A stretch of DNA of 47,733 bases from Chitinophagaceae bacterium (GTDB lineage Bacteria > Bacteroidota > Bacteroidia > Chitinophagales > Chitinophagaceae), in NCBI GenBank assembly GCA_025363355.1, contig JANYEB010000109.1:1-47733 (forward strand). The letters are read 5' to 3'. The notes under the pieces are model-generated. The model did not search any database. It was not told where the DNA came from and saw only the letters and a program-made list of their open reading frames with translations. The position numbers and the translations under genes are program-made. Positions within the stretch are counted from its first letter, which is position 1. The number at the start of each line of letters is the position of its first letter. Below, in pieces: positions 18,269-26,398 of the stretch.

Positions 18269-21200
18269 ATGGAATATAATTTCAGACAAATAGAAAAAAA
18301 GTGGCAAGATTGGTGGAAGGAAAATAAAGTTTATAAAGTATCAAACACAAGCAATAAACCAAAGTATTATGTGTTGGATATGTTTCCTTATCCAAGTGGT
18401 GCAGGTTTGCACGTTGGGCATCCATTAGGCTATATTGCAAGTGATATTTATAGCAGATACAAACGCCTGAAAGGCTTTAATGTATTGCATCCTATGGGTT
18501 TTGATAGCTTTGGGTTACCAGCAGAACAATATGCCATTGAAACGGGTCAGCACCCAGCAGAAACTACTAAAAAGAATATTGAAACATTTAAAAGCCAGCT
18601 TGATAAAATTGGTTTTTGTTATGATTGGGATAGAGAGGTGCAAACCTCAAATCCTAACTACTACAAATGGACACAAAAGATATTTTTAGAATTATACAAT
18701 AGTTATTTCTGTAATACCTGCAAGGCTGCTGTGCCTATCAGCGTGTTGATTGAAAAGTATGCAACCAAAGGCAGCAGCAATTTTACAGCAGAGCAATGGA
18801 ATAGTTTTTCTGTTGCAGAAAAAGAAGAATGGTTAATGCAACGCAGATTAGCTTTTTCAAAATTTGGAGAAGTAAATTGGTGCGAAGCTTTAGGAACTGT
18901 TCTGGCAAATGATGAAGTAGTAAATGGAGTGAGTGAACGTGGTGGTCATCCTGTTGTAAAAAAGAAAATGAGGCAATGGTATTTACGTATTACTGCTTAT
19001 GCTGATAGATTGCTGCAAGGCTTGGAAACAGTGGATTTCAGCGAGAGTATGAAGGAAATGCAAAGGAATTGGATTGGACGTTCAGAAGGGGCTGAAATTA
19101 ATTTTGAAATAAGCCTCACCCCTAACCCCTCTCCTAAAGGAGAGGAGAACAATACCCCGATTTCTATAAAAACTTCTAATAAATCAAACTGGGATATTTT
19201 AAAAGATTTATCGCGTGAAAATAGAAAGCAACAAACAGAAGCTGAGGCTTTGTTGTGGGAAGAATTAAGAAATAATCAAACAGGTTTTAAAGTAAGAAGG
19301 CAGCATTGTATTGATAGTTTTATCACAGATTTTGCTTTCTTGAATGAAAAGGTTTTAGTAGAAGTTGATGGAGGCTATCATAATGAAACAGAACAAAAAA
19401 AATATGATGATGCAAGAACAGAATTTCTACAAGAACAAGGTTATACAGTTATTCGATTTACTAATGATGAAGTAAAAAACAATATCAAAGAAGTCGTTAG
19501 TAAAATAAAGGAAACGCTATCGTTGAACGCACCCCTCTCCTTTAGGAGAGGGGACGGGGGTGAGGCAAAAAAACTCACTGTTTATACCACTCGTCCCGAT
19601 ACCATTTTTGGTGTTGACTTTATGGTGCTTGCACCAGAGTTGGATTTGGTAAACGAAATAAAATCTGCTGAACAAGCTGCTGCTGTTGATGAATATATTA
19701 CTTATGTAAAATCTCGTAGTGATAGAGAACGCCAAGCAGAAGTAAAACAAATTACAGGATGCTTTACAGGTGCATTCGCCATCAATCCTTTTAATCAAAA
19801 ACAAATTCCTATTTGGATTAGTGAATACGTGTTGGCTGGCTATGGCACAGGAGCTATAATGGCTGTGCCTTGTGGCGATGAACGTGATTTTAAATTTGCC
19901 CAGCATTTTAATATTCCTATCACCAATATTATTGGTGAACATTTTAATGGAACAGAAGCCAATTCTACCAAAGATGCTGTGTTGCAAAACAGTGATTTTT
20001 TAAATGGTTTGATAATGCGTGATGCAATGAAGGTTGCCAATGATAAGATTGAAGAATTGGGCATTGGTAAAAGAAAAGTAAACTTTAGAATGCGTGATGC
20101 AGGCTTTAGCAGGCAACGTTATTGGGGCGAACCTTTTCCTATTGTTTGGAATAATGGTGTGCCAATAGCATTAACTGAAAATGATTTACCACTTGAATTG
20201 CCACACGTTGAAAAATATGGCCCAGGCCCCGATGGCGAAGGCCCTTTAGCCAATATAACAGAATGGATTTATCCTCCCTCTCCTTTAGGAGAGGGTCGGG
20301 GTGAGGCTGGGATGAGGCGAGAAACCTCTACAATGCCTGGTTATGCTGGTAGTAGCTGGTATTTTTTGCGTTATATGGATCCTGAAAATGACAAGGAATT
20401 TGTAAGCAAACAAGCGAGCGATTATTGGAATAATGTTGACTTATATATTGGTGGAACAGAACACGCTGTTGGGCATTTATTGTATAGCCGTATGTGGACG
20501 AAAGTCTTATTTGACCTAGGTTATATCAGCTTTGATGAACCGTTTAAGAAGTTGTTGAATCAAGGGATGATACAAGGTAGTAGTAGGTTTTTTAATTGGT
20601 ATTCTTGGGGATTAATAGCAAGTGAAGATTTTGATAACTCATTATTGCCAAGAATTATTGTTTCATCAAACTTATTGGATAATGATAATTTAAGTTCAAC
20701 ACAATTAAAGGTTTTAGAAATTGCTAGAAATATTCTTAACAATTTTTTTCCGAACATAACCTTCAGTTTGTTGTCACCAACGTTTAATCGTTCACACGTT
20801 GATGTAAATATTGTTGATGGAATTGAATTAGATATTGAAGAATTTAAAAAATGGAAGAATGGTGAATATGTAAATGCTGAATTTATTTTAGAAGATGGAA
20901 AATATATCTGTGGTGTTGAAACAGAGAAAATGTCCAAATCAAAATACAACACAGTAAACCCCGATGAACTTTGTAATAAATATGGTGCAGATACTTTCAG
21001 AATGTATGAAATGTTTTTAGGGCCTGTTGAACAAAGCAAACCTTGGGATACAAAAGGTATTGAAGGTGTGCATCGTTTTATTAAAAAACTATGGCGTTTG
21101 TTTTTTGATGAAATAAAAGGTAAAGTTTGGAACGATGAAAAAGCAGCAGCAGATGAATTAAAAGTGCTACACAAAACCATTAAAAAAATTGATGAAGATA

Positions 21201-21610
21201 CTGAGCGTTTCAGCTACAACACAGCAGTATCGGCATTTATGGTTTGTGTAAATGAATTGAGTGAGTTAAAGTGCCACAAAAAAGAAATATTGGAACAAGT
21301 GTTGATTTTGTTGACACCTTATGCCCCACATATTGCAGAGGAATTATGGAATGCTTTGGAAAACTCAACTACAATTCTTGATGCTTCTTACCCAACTTTC
21401 AATCCTGCTATTTTAGTAGAAAGCGAAAAAGAATATCCTGTAAGTATTAATGGAAAAATGAGAACTACCTTGAATTTTAGCCTTGATGCAGTACAAGCAG
21501 ATATTGAAGCAGTGGTATTAGAAAACGAGATTGTAAAAAAATGGCTCGAGGGAAATCAACCTAAGAAAATCATTTTTGTAAAAGGTAAAATGATTAATGT
21601 GGTGATATAA
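18269..21610 (+). CDS. leuS: leucyl-tRNA synthetase with in-frame DUF559 nuclease insertion
   Basis: LeuRS charges tRNA-Leu and edits mischarged products. The class I motifs are FPYPSGAGLHVGHP (HIGH) and EKMSKSKYN (KMSKS); the editing (CP1) domain starts around GRSEGAEINFEI and resumes at LTVYTTRPDTIFG. At 1113 residues it is well above the usual roughly 920-1000. About 152 extra residues (282-433) form an inserted module: repeat-encoded SLTPNPSPKGEE, then a DUF559 nuclease, then repeat-encoded APLSFRRGDGGEA. A solo repeat adds PPSPLGEGRGEAG at about 669-681. The segment between GMIQG (767) and HVDVN (843) also looks long for the family. All insertions keep the frame open, so the gene is probably functional. 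It is followed by a strong terminator and stands alone on its strand. Confidence 0.95.
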   Translation: MEYNFRQIEKKWQDWWKENKVYKVSNTSNKPKYYVLDMFPYPSGAGLHVGHPLGYIASDIYSRYKRLKGFNVLHPMGFDSFGLPAEQYAIETGQHPAETTKKNIETFKSQLDKIGFCYDWDREVQTSNPNYYKWTQKIFLELYNSYFCNTCKAAVPISVLIEKYATKGSSNFTAEQWNSFSVAEKEEWLMQRRLAFSKFGEVNWCEALGTVLANDEVVNGVSERGGHPVVKKKMRQWYLRITAYADRLLQGLETVDFSESMKEMQRNWIGRSEGAEINFEISLTPNPSPKGEENNTPISIKTSNKSNWDILKDLSRENRKQQTEAEALLWEELRNNQTGFKVRRQHCIDSFITDFAFLNEKVLVEVDGGYHNETEQKKYDDARTEFLQEQGYTVIRFTNDEVKNNIKEVVSKIKETLSLNAPLSFRRGDGGEAKKLTVYTTRPDTIFGVDFMVLAPELDLVNEIKSAEQAAAVDEYITYVKSRSDRERQAEVKQITGCFTGAFAINPFNQKQIPIWISEYVLAGYGTGAIMAVPCGDERDFKFAQHFNIPITNIIGEHFNGTEANSTKDAVLQNSDFLNGLIMRDAMKVANDKIEELGIGKRKVNFRMRDAGFSRQRYWGEPFPIVWNNGVPIALTENDLPLELPHVEKYGPGPDGEGPLANITEWIYPPSPLGEGRGEAGMRRETSTMPGYAGSSWYFLRYMDPENDKEFVSKQASDYWNNVDLYIGGTEHAVGHLLYSRMWTKVLFDLGYISFDEPFKKLLNQGMIQGSSRFFNWYSWGLIASEDFDNSLLPRIIVSSNLLDNDNLSSTQLKVLEIARNILNNFFPNITFSLLSPTFNRSHVDVNIVDGIELDIEEFKKWKNGEYVNAEFILEDGKYICGVETEKMSKSKYNTVNPDELCNKYGADTFRMYEMFLGPVEQSKPWDTKGIEGVHRFIKKLWRLFFDEIKGKVWNDEKAAADELKVLHKTIKKIDEDTERFSYNTAVSAFMVCVNELSELKCHKKEILEQVLILLTPYAPHIAEELWNALENSTTILDASYPTFNPAILVESEKEYPVSINGKMRTTLNFSLDAVQADIEAVVLENEIVKKWLEGNQPKKIIFVKGKMINVVI
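19113..19147 (+). repeat. palindromic interspersed repeat, left copy
   Basis: GCCTCACCCCTAACC plus an 8-bp palindrome (19128-19145). It is translated in the leuS frame as LTPNPSPKGEE. It is the inverted partner of the copy at 19531-19566. Confidence 0.9.
19531..19566 (-). repeat. palindromic interspersed repeat, right copy
   Basis: It carries a 10-bp palindrome (19532-19553), then ACGGGGGTGAGGC, the reverse complement of the left copy's first bases. It is translated in the leuS frame as APLSFRRGDGGEA. Confidence 0.9.
20275..20307 (-). repeat. palindromic interspersed repeat, solo copy in leuS
   Basis: CCCTCTCCT-TT-AGGAGAGGG (20276-20295) followed by TCGGGGTGAGGC, the same orientation as the right copy of the DUF559 element. 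It is translated in frame as PPSPLGEGRGEA and sits just before the conserved TSTMPGYAGSSWYF segment of LeuRS. No nuclease accompanies it. Confidence 0.9.
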
Positions 21611-21640
21611 TGAACTAAATTCCCACTCCGAGGTCAAAAA

Positions 21641-21808
21641 ATGGCAACTCAATACTATAAAATGGTTGCTCAGCAGTAAAAAATGATAGATCATTATCAA
21701 AAAATGGCTGCTCAGCATAAAAAAGTCATTACTCAGCACTAAAAAATGGTTGCTCAGTATAAAAAAATCATTCCTCGCAATAAAAAAATGGCTGCTCATA
21801 GGTGAGCA
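21641..21808 (+). repeat. eight degenerate 21-bp tandem repeats
   Basis: Units of exactly 21 bp start at 21641, 21662, 21683, 21704, 21725, 21746, 21767 and 21788. The consensus is roughly ATGGCTGCTCAGCATAAAAA, with an A run and an ATGG(C/T)TGCTCA core. The last unit is the left arm of the leuS terminator. On the reverse strand the array is open as heptads such as LSNHFLV, but this is probably a by-product of the 21-bp period. Confidence 0.9.
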
Positions 21809-21818
21809 GCCATTTTTT
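21783..21818. terminator. leuS terminator, probably bidirectional
   Basis: A perfect 16-bp stem (AAAAAATGGCTGCTCA, 21783-21798, with 21803-21818) closes a 4-nt loop and ends in six T, with a matching A run on the other side. It separates leuS from the convergent heme-binding gene. Confidence 0.85.
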
Positions 21819-21882
21819 ATAGGTGATGGTGGGAATGTTATGCTAAAAATGCTGCTTTTTATGGCATTTTAGTGTAAACTGT

Positions 21883-22371
21883 CTAACTTTTCTTCTTCAC
21901 CAAGCTATCAATCGGGTATTTAGCTTTCATTGAATCCATAATTGATGTTGCCCAACCTGTTAAAGTAGCTTTTTCTGCCTCTGTTAAAACTGCATCTTTA
22001 TGAATCCAAGTATAAGAAGATAATGGCATTTCATTTTCTTTTATCTGTTCAATTAAGTCTTCCATTTTGTGATACTGCCTTCTTAAACGATAGGTAGCAA
22101 ATTCATCAAAATTGATTTCTCTTTTGCCTTCCTTAATGTGATTGTTCAACCAAGAATAAACAGGCTGCACATTACTATACCAAGGATAAATTGTGTTATT
22201 GCTATGGCAATCATTACAAGCTTTTTTTAGTATCACATTTACATTTTCAGGCACTGCTGCAACTGCTGTTATTTGTTTGGCGGCATCAACAGCACTATTG
22301 TTTTTTGCAGGTCTTATAAACTGTAAAATAATCAGACAACCTAATAAAAACAACCCAATTTTCTTGATCAT
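21883..22371 (-). CDS. heme-binding domain protein (cytochrome-c-like, DUF/Haem_bd family)
   Basis: This 162-residue protein has an N-terminal membrane anchor or signal (GLFLLGCLIILQF) and a heme attachment motif CNDCH (Cys52, Cys55, His56), followed by NTIYPWYSNVQPVYSWLNNHI and REINFDEF. This pattern is typical of the small Bacteroidota heme-binding domain family exported to the periplasm. A role in electron transfer is inferred. It starts 25 nt after the amylase gene ends, so the pair is probably co-transcribed. Confidence 0.85.
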   Translation of the reverse strand: MIKKIGLFLLGCLIILQFIRPAKNNSAVDAAKQITAVAAVPENVNVILKKACNDCHSNNTIYPWYSNVQPVYSWLNNHIKEGKREINFDEFATYRLRRQYHKMEDLIEQIKENEMPLSSYTWIHKDAVLTEAEKATLTGWATSIMDSMKAKYPIDSLVKKKS

Positions 22372-22396
22372 GATGTAGTTTTAATTGAGTGAATGA

Positions 22397-23770
22397 TTAT
22401 TTGTAATCATATACAACATAGCCCCAAGGTGCTAAGCTAATTTTTTCTCCAGCAACTATTTTGTCAGTTTTACCAGTAAATATGTTTGTTGCTTGTCCAT
22501 TAATAATCTCATTCTTTGTAGTTGCTGTTTGTGCTGTATTTGATAAGTTTAAAACTACCAATACTTTGCTTTTACCTTGCTGTCTAACATAAGCAAAAAT
22601 TGTAGCGTCATTATTGCTTGCAAGCTTTGTATAGCTTGCATTTGGTGCTAGTGCAGGATTGCTTTTTCTTAATGCAAGTAATTTTTTATAGAACTCGGCA
22701 CGCTGATATTTTCCAAATGTTATAGTATCTTTTACAAAGAATTTAAGACTGTCTAAAAAAGGCTCTTCTTGTCCGCCATAAATTAAAGGCACTGAGTTTT
22801 TAATAGTTTGTGTTAGCACTGCAAAAGGAGCGTGAATATCGCCAGGCATTGTTCCAAAATCGGCAGCATTCCAACTATTTTCATCGTGGTTAGATGTAAA
22901 ATACATTCTAATTTTATTTTGCATCATCACAGTATCATTTTTTGCAATCACAGAGTCTAAAGATGTTGCAGTTGTTTTGCCTTTTGCAATTTTTACCATT
23001 GTTGCAAAATCTTCCCAAGCATAGGTCATATCAAAACCATCTTTATGTAAACTTGGTTTATCGCCTTCGGCAAGCATCAGAATGTTTTTCATTTTCTTTA
23101 ATTCTGTAATGGCTTTGCTCCAAAAAGCATCAGGAACTTCACCAGCTACATCGCATCTAAAACCATCAATATTGCTTTCGGTAATCCAAAACTTCATACA
23201 AGCAATCATACTATCAACCATCTGCGGATTTTTGTAGTTTAGTTTTCTGGTATCTGTCCAATCGTATTGACTAATTGCTTTGCCAGTAATACTGTCTTTA
23301 ATATAAAAATCTGGATTAGTTTTAAGCCAATAATGATCTGCACCACTATGTGTAGGCACCCAATCTATAATTACTTTTAAACCCATTTCGTGAGCATGTT
23401 TTACCAAAGCTTTCCAATCTTCCATATTACCATATTCTGGATTAATGGCTTTGTAATTGGCAACAGCATAATAGCTTCCTAATTCAGTTGTATCACGCTT
23501 TCTATCTACTTTACTAATTGGATTAATAGGCATAAACCAAAGTGTTTGTACTCCCATTTCTTTAAGTCTATCAAGATGTTTTTCAAAAGCTTTAAAAGTT
23601 CCTTCAGGTGTGTATTGGCGTGTGTTTACTTCGTAAATATTGCCTTGCAAAATCCAAGCAGGATGTCCGTCAACGATTGCATTATCGTCAACTACAACTT
23701 CGTTTTTGGATTGATTACAAGATGTAATTAGGAATGATAATAAGATACAGCCAGCAATTATTTTTTTCAT
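22397..23770 (-). CDS. GH13 alpha-amylase-family lipoprotein
   Basis: This secreted glycoside hydrolase acts on alpha-glucans. The 457-residue protein starts with a lipoprotein signal (MKKIIAGCILLSFLITSC, lipid Cys at 18) and then a GH13 barrel. Recognisable regions are WFMPINPIS, VIIDWVPTHSG (region I), DGFRCDVAGEVP (catalytic Asp), LMLAEGDK (general acid Glu) and FTSNHDENSW (third acid). A small C-terminal beta domain ends in APWGYVVYDYK. The frame is open 20 codons further upstream, but the ATG at 23770 places the lipobox correctly. Exact substrate specificity is not readable. Confidence 0.9.
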   Translation of the reverse strand: MKKIIAGCILLSFLITSCNQSKNEVVVDDNAIVDGHPAWILQGNIYEVNTRQYTPEGTFKAFEKHLDRLKEMGVQTLWFMPINPISKVDRKRDTTELGSYYAVANYKAINPEYGNMEDWKALVKHAHEMGLKVIIDWVPTHSGADHYWLKTNPDFYIKDSITGKAISQYDWTDTRKLNYKNPQMVDSMIACMKFWITESNIDGFRCDVAGEVPDAFWSKAITELKKMKNILMLAEGDKPSLHKDGFDMTYAWEDFATMVKIAKGKTTATSLDSVIAKNDTVMMQNKIRMYFTSNHDENSWNAADFGTMPGDIHAPFAVLTQTIKNSVPLIYGGQEEPFLDSLKFFVKDTITFGKYQRAEFYKKLLALRKSNPALAPNASYTKLASNNDATIFAYVRQQGKSKVLVVLNLSNTAQTATTKNEIINGQATNIFTGKTDKIVAGEKISLAPWGYVVYDYK

Positions 23771-23870
23771 CGTTTTAAAATTTGGCGTGAAAGTAAGAAA
23801 TAGTGTTCTAACAAGCATTACAAAAACCATTTTTTGCTCTTATGGTTGTGAACATTAAATTGCACGCCTT

Positions 23871-24566
23871 ATGAGAAAATGTCTTCTCTTATTACTTATT
23901 ATTTCTTTTACAGCAATCGTTGGCTGTAAGTCTGTGCGAAAAATAACTGATAAAGACAATTCAACAAGTTCTACTAACAGAAAGAAAAATCAACGTAAAA
24001 TAGTTTTTATTGATGGCATTGAGATAACACCAGGAAGTGTAGTTAAATCTAAACATAAACCAGCAACAACAAAAAGTAAACCTGGTGAAATTATTGTTCC
24101 AGAAAATATTCCTACAAAATCTAAAATAGAAGTAGAAAAAGTAACGCAGCTACAAATTAAATATGCAGTTATATTAGATACTTATGTAGAAAATATCACC
24201 AACACCAATTTGTTTAATAAAATTGAGGAATGGTGGGGCACCAGTTATTGTATGGGAGGAACCACAAAATCTTGTGTTGATTGTAGTGCTTTTACTGGTA
24301 CTATTATTAGAGATGTTTATAGAATTAATTTGCCAAGAACTGCATCTGAACAATATGATGCTAGCAACAAGGTTGATAAAGAAAATTTAAAAGAAGGCGA
24401 TTTGGTTTTTTTTAAAACAAAGAAGGGATATGTTAATCACGTTGGCGTTTATTTAACTAACAACAAGTTTGTTCACGCATCTACAAGCAATGGCGTAATG
24501 ATTAGTGATTTGAATGAAAATTATTGGCGTGGAAAATTTGCTGGTGGTGGAAGAGTTATTAATTAG
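23871..24566 (+). CDS. NlpC/P60 peptidoglycan hydrolase, lipoprotein
   Basis: This is a cell-wall D,L-endopeptidase of the C40 family. The 231-residue protein has a lipoprotein signal (MRKCLLLLLIISFTAIVGC, lipid Cys at 19), a basic low-complexity linker, and a C-terminal NlpC/P60 domain from about residue 100. Catalytic Cys lies in SCVDCSAFTGTI, the catalytic His in YVNHVGVYL, and the third polar site in FVHASTSNGV. The last 4 nt overlap the end of the convergent DUF2721 gene. Confidence 0.9.
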   Translation: MRKCLLLLLIISFTAIVGCKSVRKITDKDNSTSSTNRKKNQRKIVFIDGIEITPGSVVKSKHKPATTKSKPGEIIVPENIPTKSKIEVEKVTQLQIKYAVILDTYVENITNTNLFNKIEEWWGTSYCMGGTTKSCVDCSAFTGTIIRDVYRINLPRTASEQYDASNKVDKENLKEGDLVFFKTKKGYVNHVGVYLTNNKFVHASTSNGVMISDLNENYWRGKFAGGGRVIN

Positions 24567-25021
24567 TCTTCTTTTTTATCGAATGTGCTTTTAAAATAAT
24601 CTTTAATCACATTGCTATCTCCTAGTTCCTCTTCCATATCACTTAGTTCGTGTTCCAAAGCTTTTGTGCTAATTTGAATTTCAAGTAGCGATAATACCAT
24701 AGAACTCATTAACGAAAACATACTAATTGCAAACAACCAATGTGCAACAGATTGCCTGTTTGTAAAAATTAAGAACATACAGATAACACAAATTAAGAAA
24801 CTGGTAACGGCTAAAATCTGCATAAACCTAATCATAGTAAGCCTTGTACGAAAATTTTTAATTTGATGAATAATGCTTGGTCTGCTGTTAACTTCCTTTC
24901 TATACCTCTCGTGCAAATTACGAATTAAATTAGATAAAGCTAAAAATCTATTGCTGTAAACAAGCATCAAAAAGGTAATTGCTGGAAATAAAAGTGCTGG
25001 TATGTTGATAGTTAGTTCCAT
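24563..25021 (-). CDS. DUF2721 membrane protein
   Basis: This 152-residue protein has three hydrophobic segments: an N-terminal one (ALLFPAITFLMLVYSNRF), and a pair around residues 65-110. The motif NRFLALSNLIRNLHERYR after TM1 is characteristic of DUF2721 proteins. The C-terminus is acidic (DMEEELGDSNVIKDYFK). Function is unknown. It starts 5 nt after the LptF/LptG-like gene, so the two form an operon, and it may be a membrane accessory. Confidence 0.8.
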   Translation of the reverse strand: MELTINIPALLFPAITFLMLVYSNRFLALSNLIRNLHERYRKEVNSRPSIIHQIKNFRTRLTMIRFMQILAVTSFLICVICMFLIFTNRQSVAHWLFAISMFSLMSSMVLSLLEIQISTKALEHELSDMEEELGDSNVIKDYFKSTFDKKED

Positions 25022-25026
25022 AAAAT

Positions 25027-26130
25027 CTATTTAGGTGCTTTCTTGTAAAGATATAGTACAACAAAACTAAAAATAAAATTAGGAATCCAAACTGCAATAG
25101 TTGGTGGTAAATTTCCTTTGGTAGAAAAGATAGTTGAGAATTTATCTGTGAGAATAAAAAGTAAAGCTATCAACACACCCATTGCTAAATGTGAGCCACT
25201 GCCTCCACGAACTTTTCTGCCAGCAACTACTGCACCCATTAAAGTTAAAATAATTACAGAAACAGCAGTGGCGTTTCTTCTTCCATATTCAACCAATAGT
25301 TCATTAATATTTTCTGAGCCTTTTTCTTCTTCAATCTTGATGTAATGTTTTAGTTCTGGAGATGTAAGAATATCTTTAGTGTATTTACCTCTAAGCAAAT
25401 CTCTTGGCGTTGCAGCAAATGTTAGCTGTTGCTCTGCTGTTTGAAATAATTTTTCTCTAACAGTATCAATATCTCTTGTGATAATAGTTTGCAGTTTCCA
25501 TTTATTTTTTTTACTGTCCCAAAACATTTTATCTGCTTTAACATTTTCAACCAATTTATTGTTCACTATTTTATATAAAAAACAGCCGCTACTGCTTTTT
25601 GTTGCAGTGTCATAATTATTAATAACAGCATAAGTAAATGAATCAATTTTTAAATACATACTTGCACCACGATCGTTAACAGTGCTCATTGTTCGTTCGT
25701 AAGATGAGTTAGCATCAATATATTTTGATTCAAACATTGTGCGTTTCTTATTGGCATTTGGTACAGTGTACATACTTGCAAGCAAAAGCAATAAACCTAA
25801 GAAAATACCCCCAATTAAATATGGTCGTAACCAACGATTATATGTAACGCCACTAGCCAAAATGGCAATAATTTCACTTCTTCCAGCCATTTGAGATGTA
25901 AAAAAGATTACAGCAATAAACACAAACAAAGGAAATAATAGAGCTGTCATATGGGGAATAAATCCTAAATAGTATTGACTGAATATTTGATATGCAGAAA
26001 GACCAGACCTTACAAAATCTTCTGCTTTTTCACTCATATCAATTACTACTGTGATAACCACAAATAGAAAAATGGCGAAAAAGAAAGTCTTGAAAAAATT
26101 TCTAATAATATACCAATCCAGTTTATTCAT
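25027..26130 (-). CDS. LptF/LptG-family permease
   Basis: This inner-membrane component extracts lipopolysaccharide together with the LptB ATPase. The 367-residue protein has six TM helices in the YjgP/YjgQ pattern: two or three N-terminal (KTFFFAIFLFVVITVVIDMSE and the following ones), a periplasmic jellyroll-like domain of about 150 residues, and three C-terminal helices. The opening MNKLDWYIIRNFFKTFFFAI is typical of Bacteroidota LptG. Whether it is F or G cannot be decided here. It has its own promoter, divergent from rimP. Confidence 0.85.
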   Translation of the reverse strand: MNKLDWYIIRNFFKTFFFAIFLFVVITVVIDMSEKAEDFVRSGLSAYQIFSQYYLGFIPHMTALLFPLFVFIAVIFFTSQMAGRSEIIAILASGVTYNRWLRPYLIGGIFLGLLLLLASMYTVPNANKKRTMFESKYIDANSSYERTMSTVNDRGASMYLKIDSFTYAVINNYDTATKSSSGCFLYKIVNNKLVENVKADKMFWDSKKNKWKLQTIITRDIDTVREKLFQTAEQQLTFAATPRDLLRGKYTKDILTSPELKHYIKIEEEKGSENINELLVEYGRRNATAVSVIILTLMGAVVAGRKVRGGSGSHLAMGVLIALLFILTDKFSTIFSTKGNLPPTIAVWIPNFIFSFVVLYLYKKAPK

Positions 26131-26154
26131 TTACTAATTCTTAAGTAAGATTTG

Positions 26155-26183
26155 CAAATATAAATGCAGAGAACTTGTAGCAA
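26155..26183 (-). promoter_or_regulatory. promoter of the LptF/LptG-like gene
   Basis: Minus-strand TATATTTG (26162-26155) matches TAnnTTTG, with TTG at 26183-26181 and an 18-nt spacer. The predicted start lies about 20 nt before the ATG at 26130. Confidence 0.6.
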
Positions 26184-26298
26184 CTAAACAGAAAGTTAAT
26201 ATTGTGGTAATTATCAATAACTACAGCCTATTGCTGAACTTAAATTCCTAGATTTTCAAAGTTCAATTTGGCGTATTCCTTCAAAAACAATATTAAAT

Positions 26299-26329
26299 TT
26301 GAATATAAACACATCAACCCCTACATTTG
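26299..26329 (+). promoter_or_regulatory. rimP-nusA-infB promoter
   Basis: TTG at 26299-26301 and TACATTTG at 26322-26329 match the Bacteroidota promoter with a 20-nt spacer. The predicted start is near 26335, about 12 nt before the leader terminator. Confidence 0.7.
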
Positions 26330-26346
26330 CAACGGAATAAAGAAGT

Positions 26347-26383
26347 GCAGAAGGGAACGAATATCGTTCCCTTCTGCTTTTTT
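26347..26383 (+). terminator. terminator-like hairpin in the rimP-nusA-infB leader
   Basis: GCAGAAGGGAACGA (26347-26360) pairs perfectly with TCGTTCCCTTCTGC (26364-26377) around a 3-nt loop, followed by six T (26378-26383). It lies between the promoter and the rimP ATG at 26399. The T run follows only in the plus direction and no gene ends upstream on that strand, so it is best read as a leader attenuator. Confidence 0.8.
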
Positions 26384-26398
26384 CAAAAGTGTTTAATT

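Larger units (their letters stand above)
19113..19566 (+). mobile_element. in-frame DUF559 element flanked by inverted palindromic repeats
   Basis: The insert begins with GCCTCACCCC followed by the palindrome CCTCTCCT-AA-AGGAGAGG (19128-19145). It ends with the palindrome CCCCTCTCCT-TT-AGGAGAGGGG (19532-19553) followed by GGGGGTGAGGC. The two ends are inverted copies of one repeat. Between them lies a PD-(D/E)XK module (LeuRS residues about 306-420): EALLWEELRNNQTGFKVRRQ, ITDF (Asp354), VEVDGGYH (Glu365, Asp367, His371), and TVIRFTNDEV. These are the expected DUF559/Vsr-like catalytic residues. There is no ATG inside, so the nuclease can only be made as part of LeuRS unless another start codon is used. 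It looks like a selfish element inserted in a surface loop of the editing domain. Confidence 0.8.

Noticed and set aside
19113-19566. Intein in LeuRS
   Set aside because: No splicing blocks, no N-terminal Cys/Ser with a terminal HN pair, and the ends are DNA palindromes instead.
21518-21799. Minus-strand ORF of 93 codons with heptad repeats
   Set aside because: It arises from the 21-bp tandem array and antisense leuS; there is no promoter and the start lies inside a terminator stem.
26327-26398. Upstream extension of rimP
   Set aside because: It crosses the leader hairpin and lacks conserved residues.
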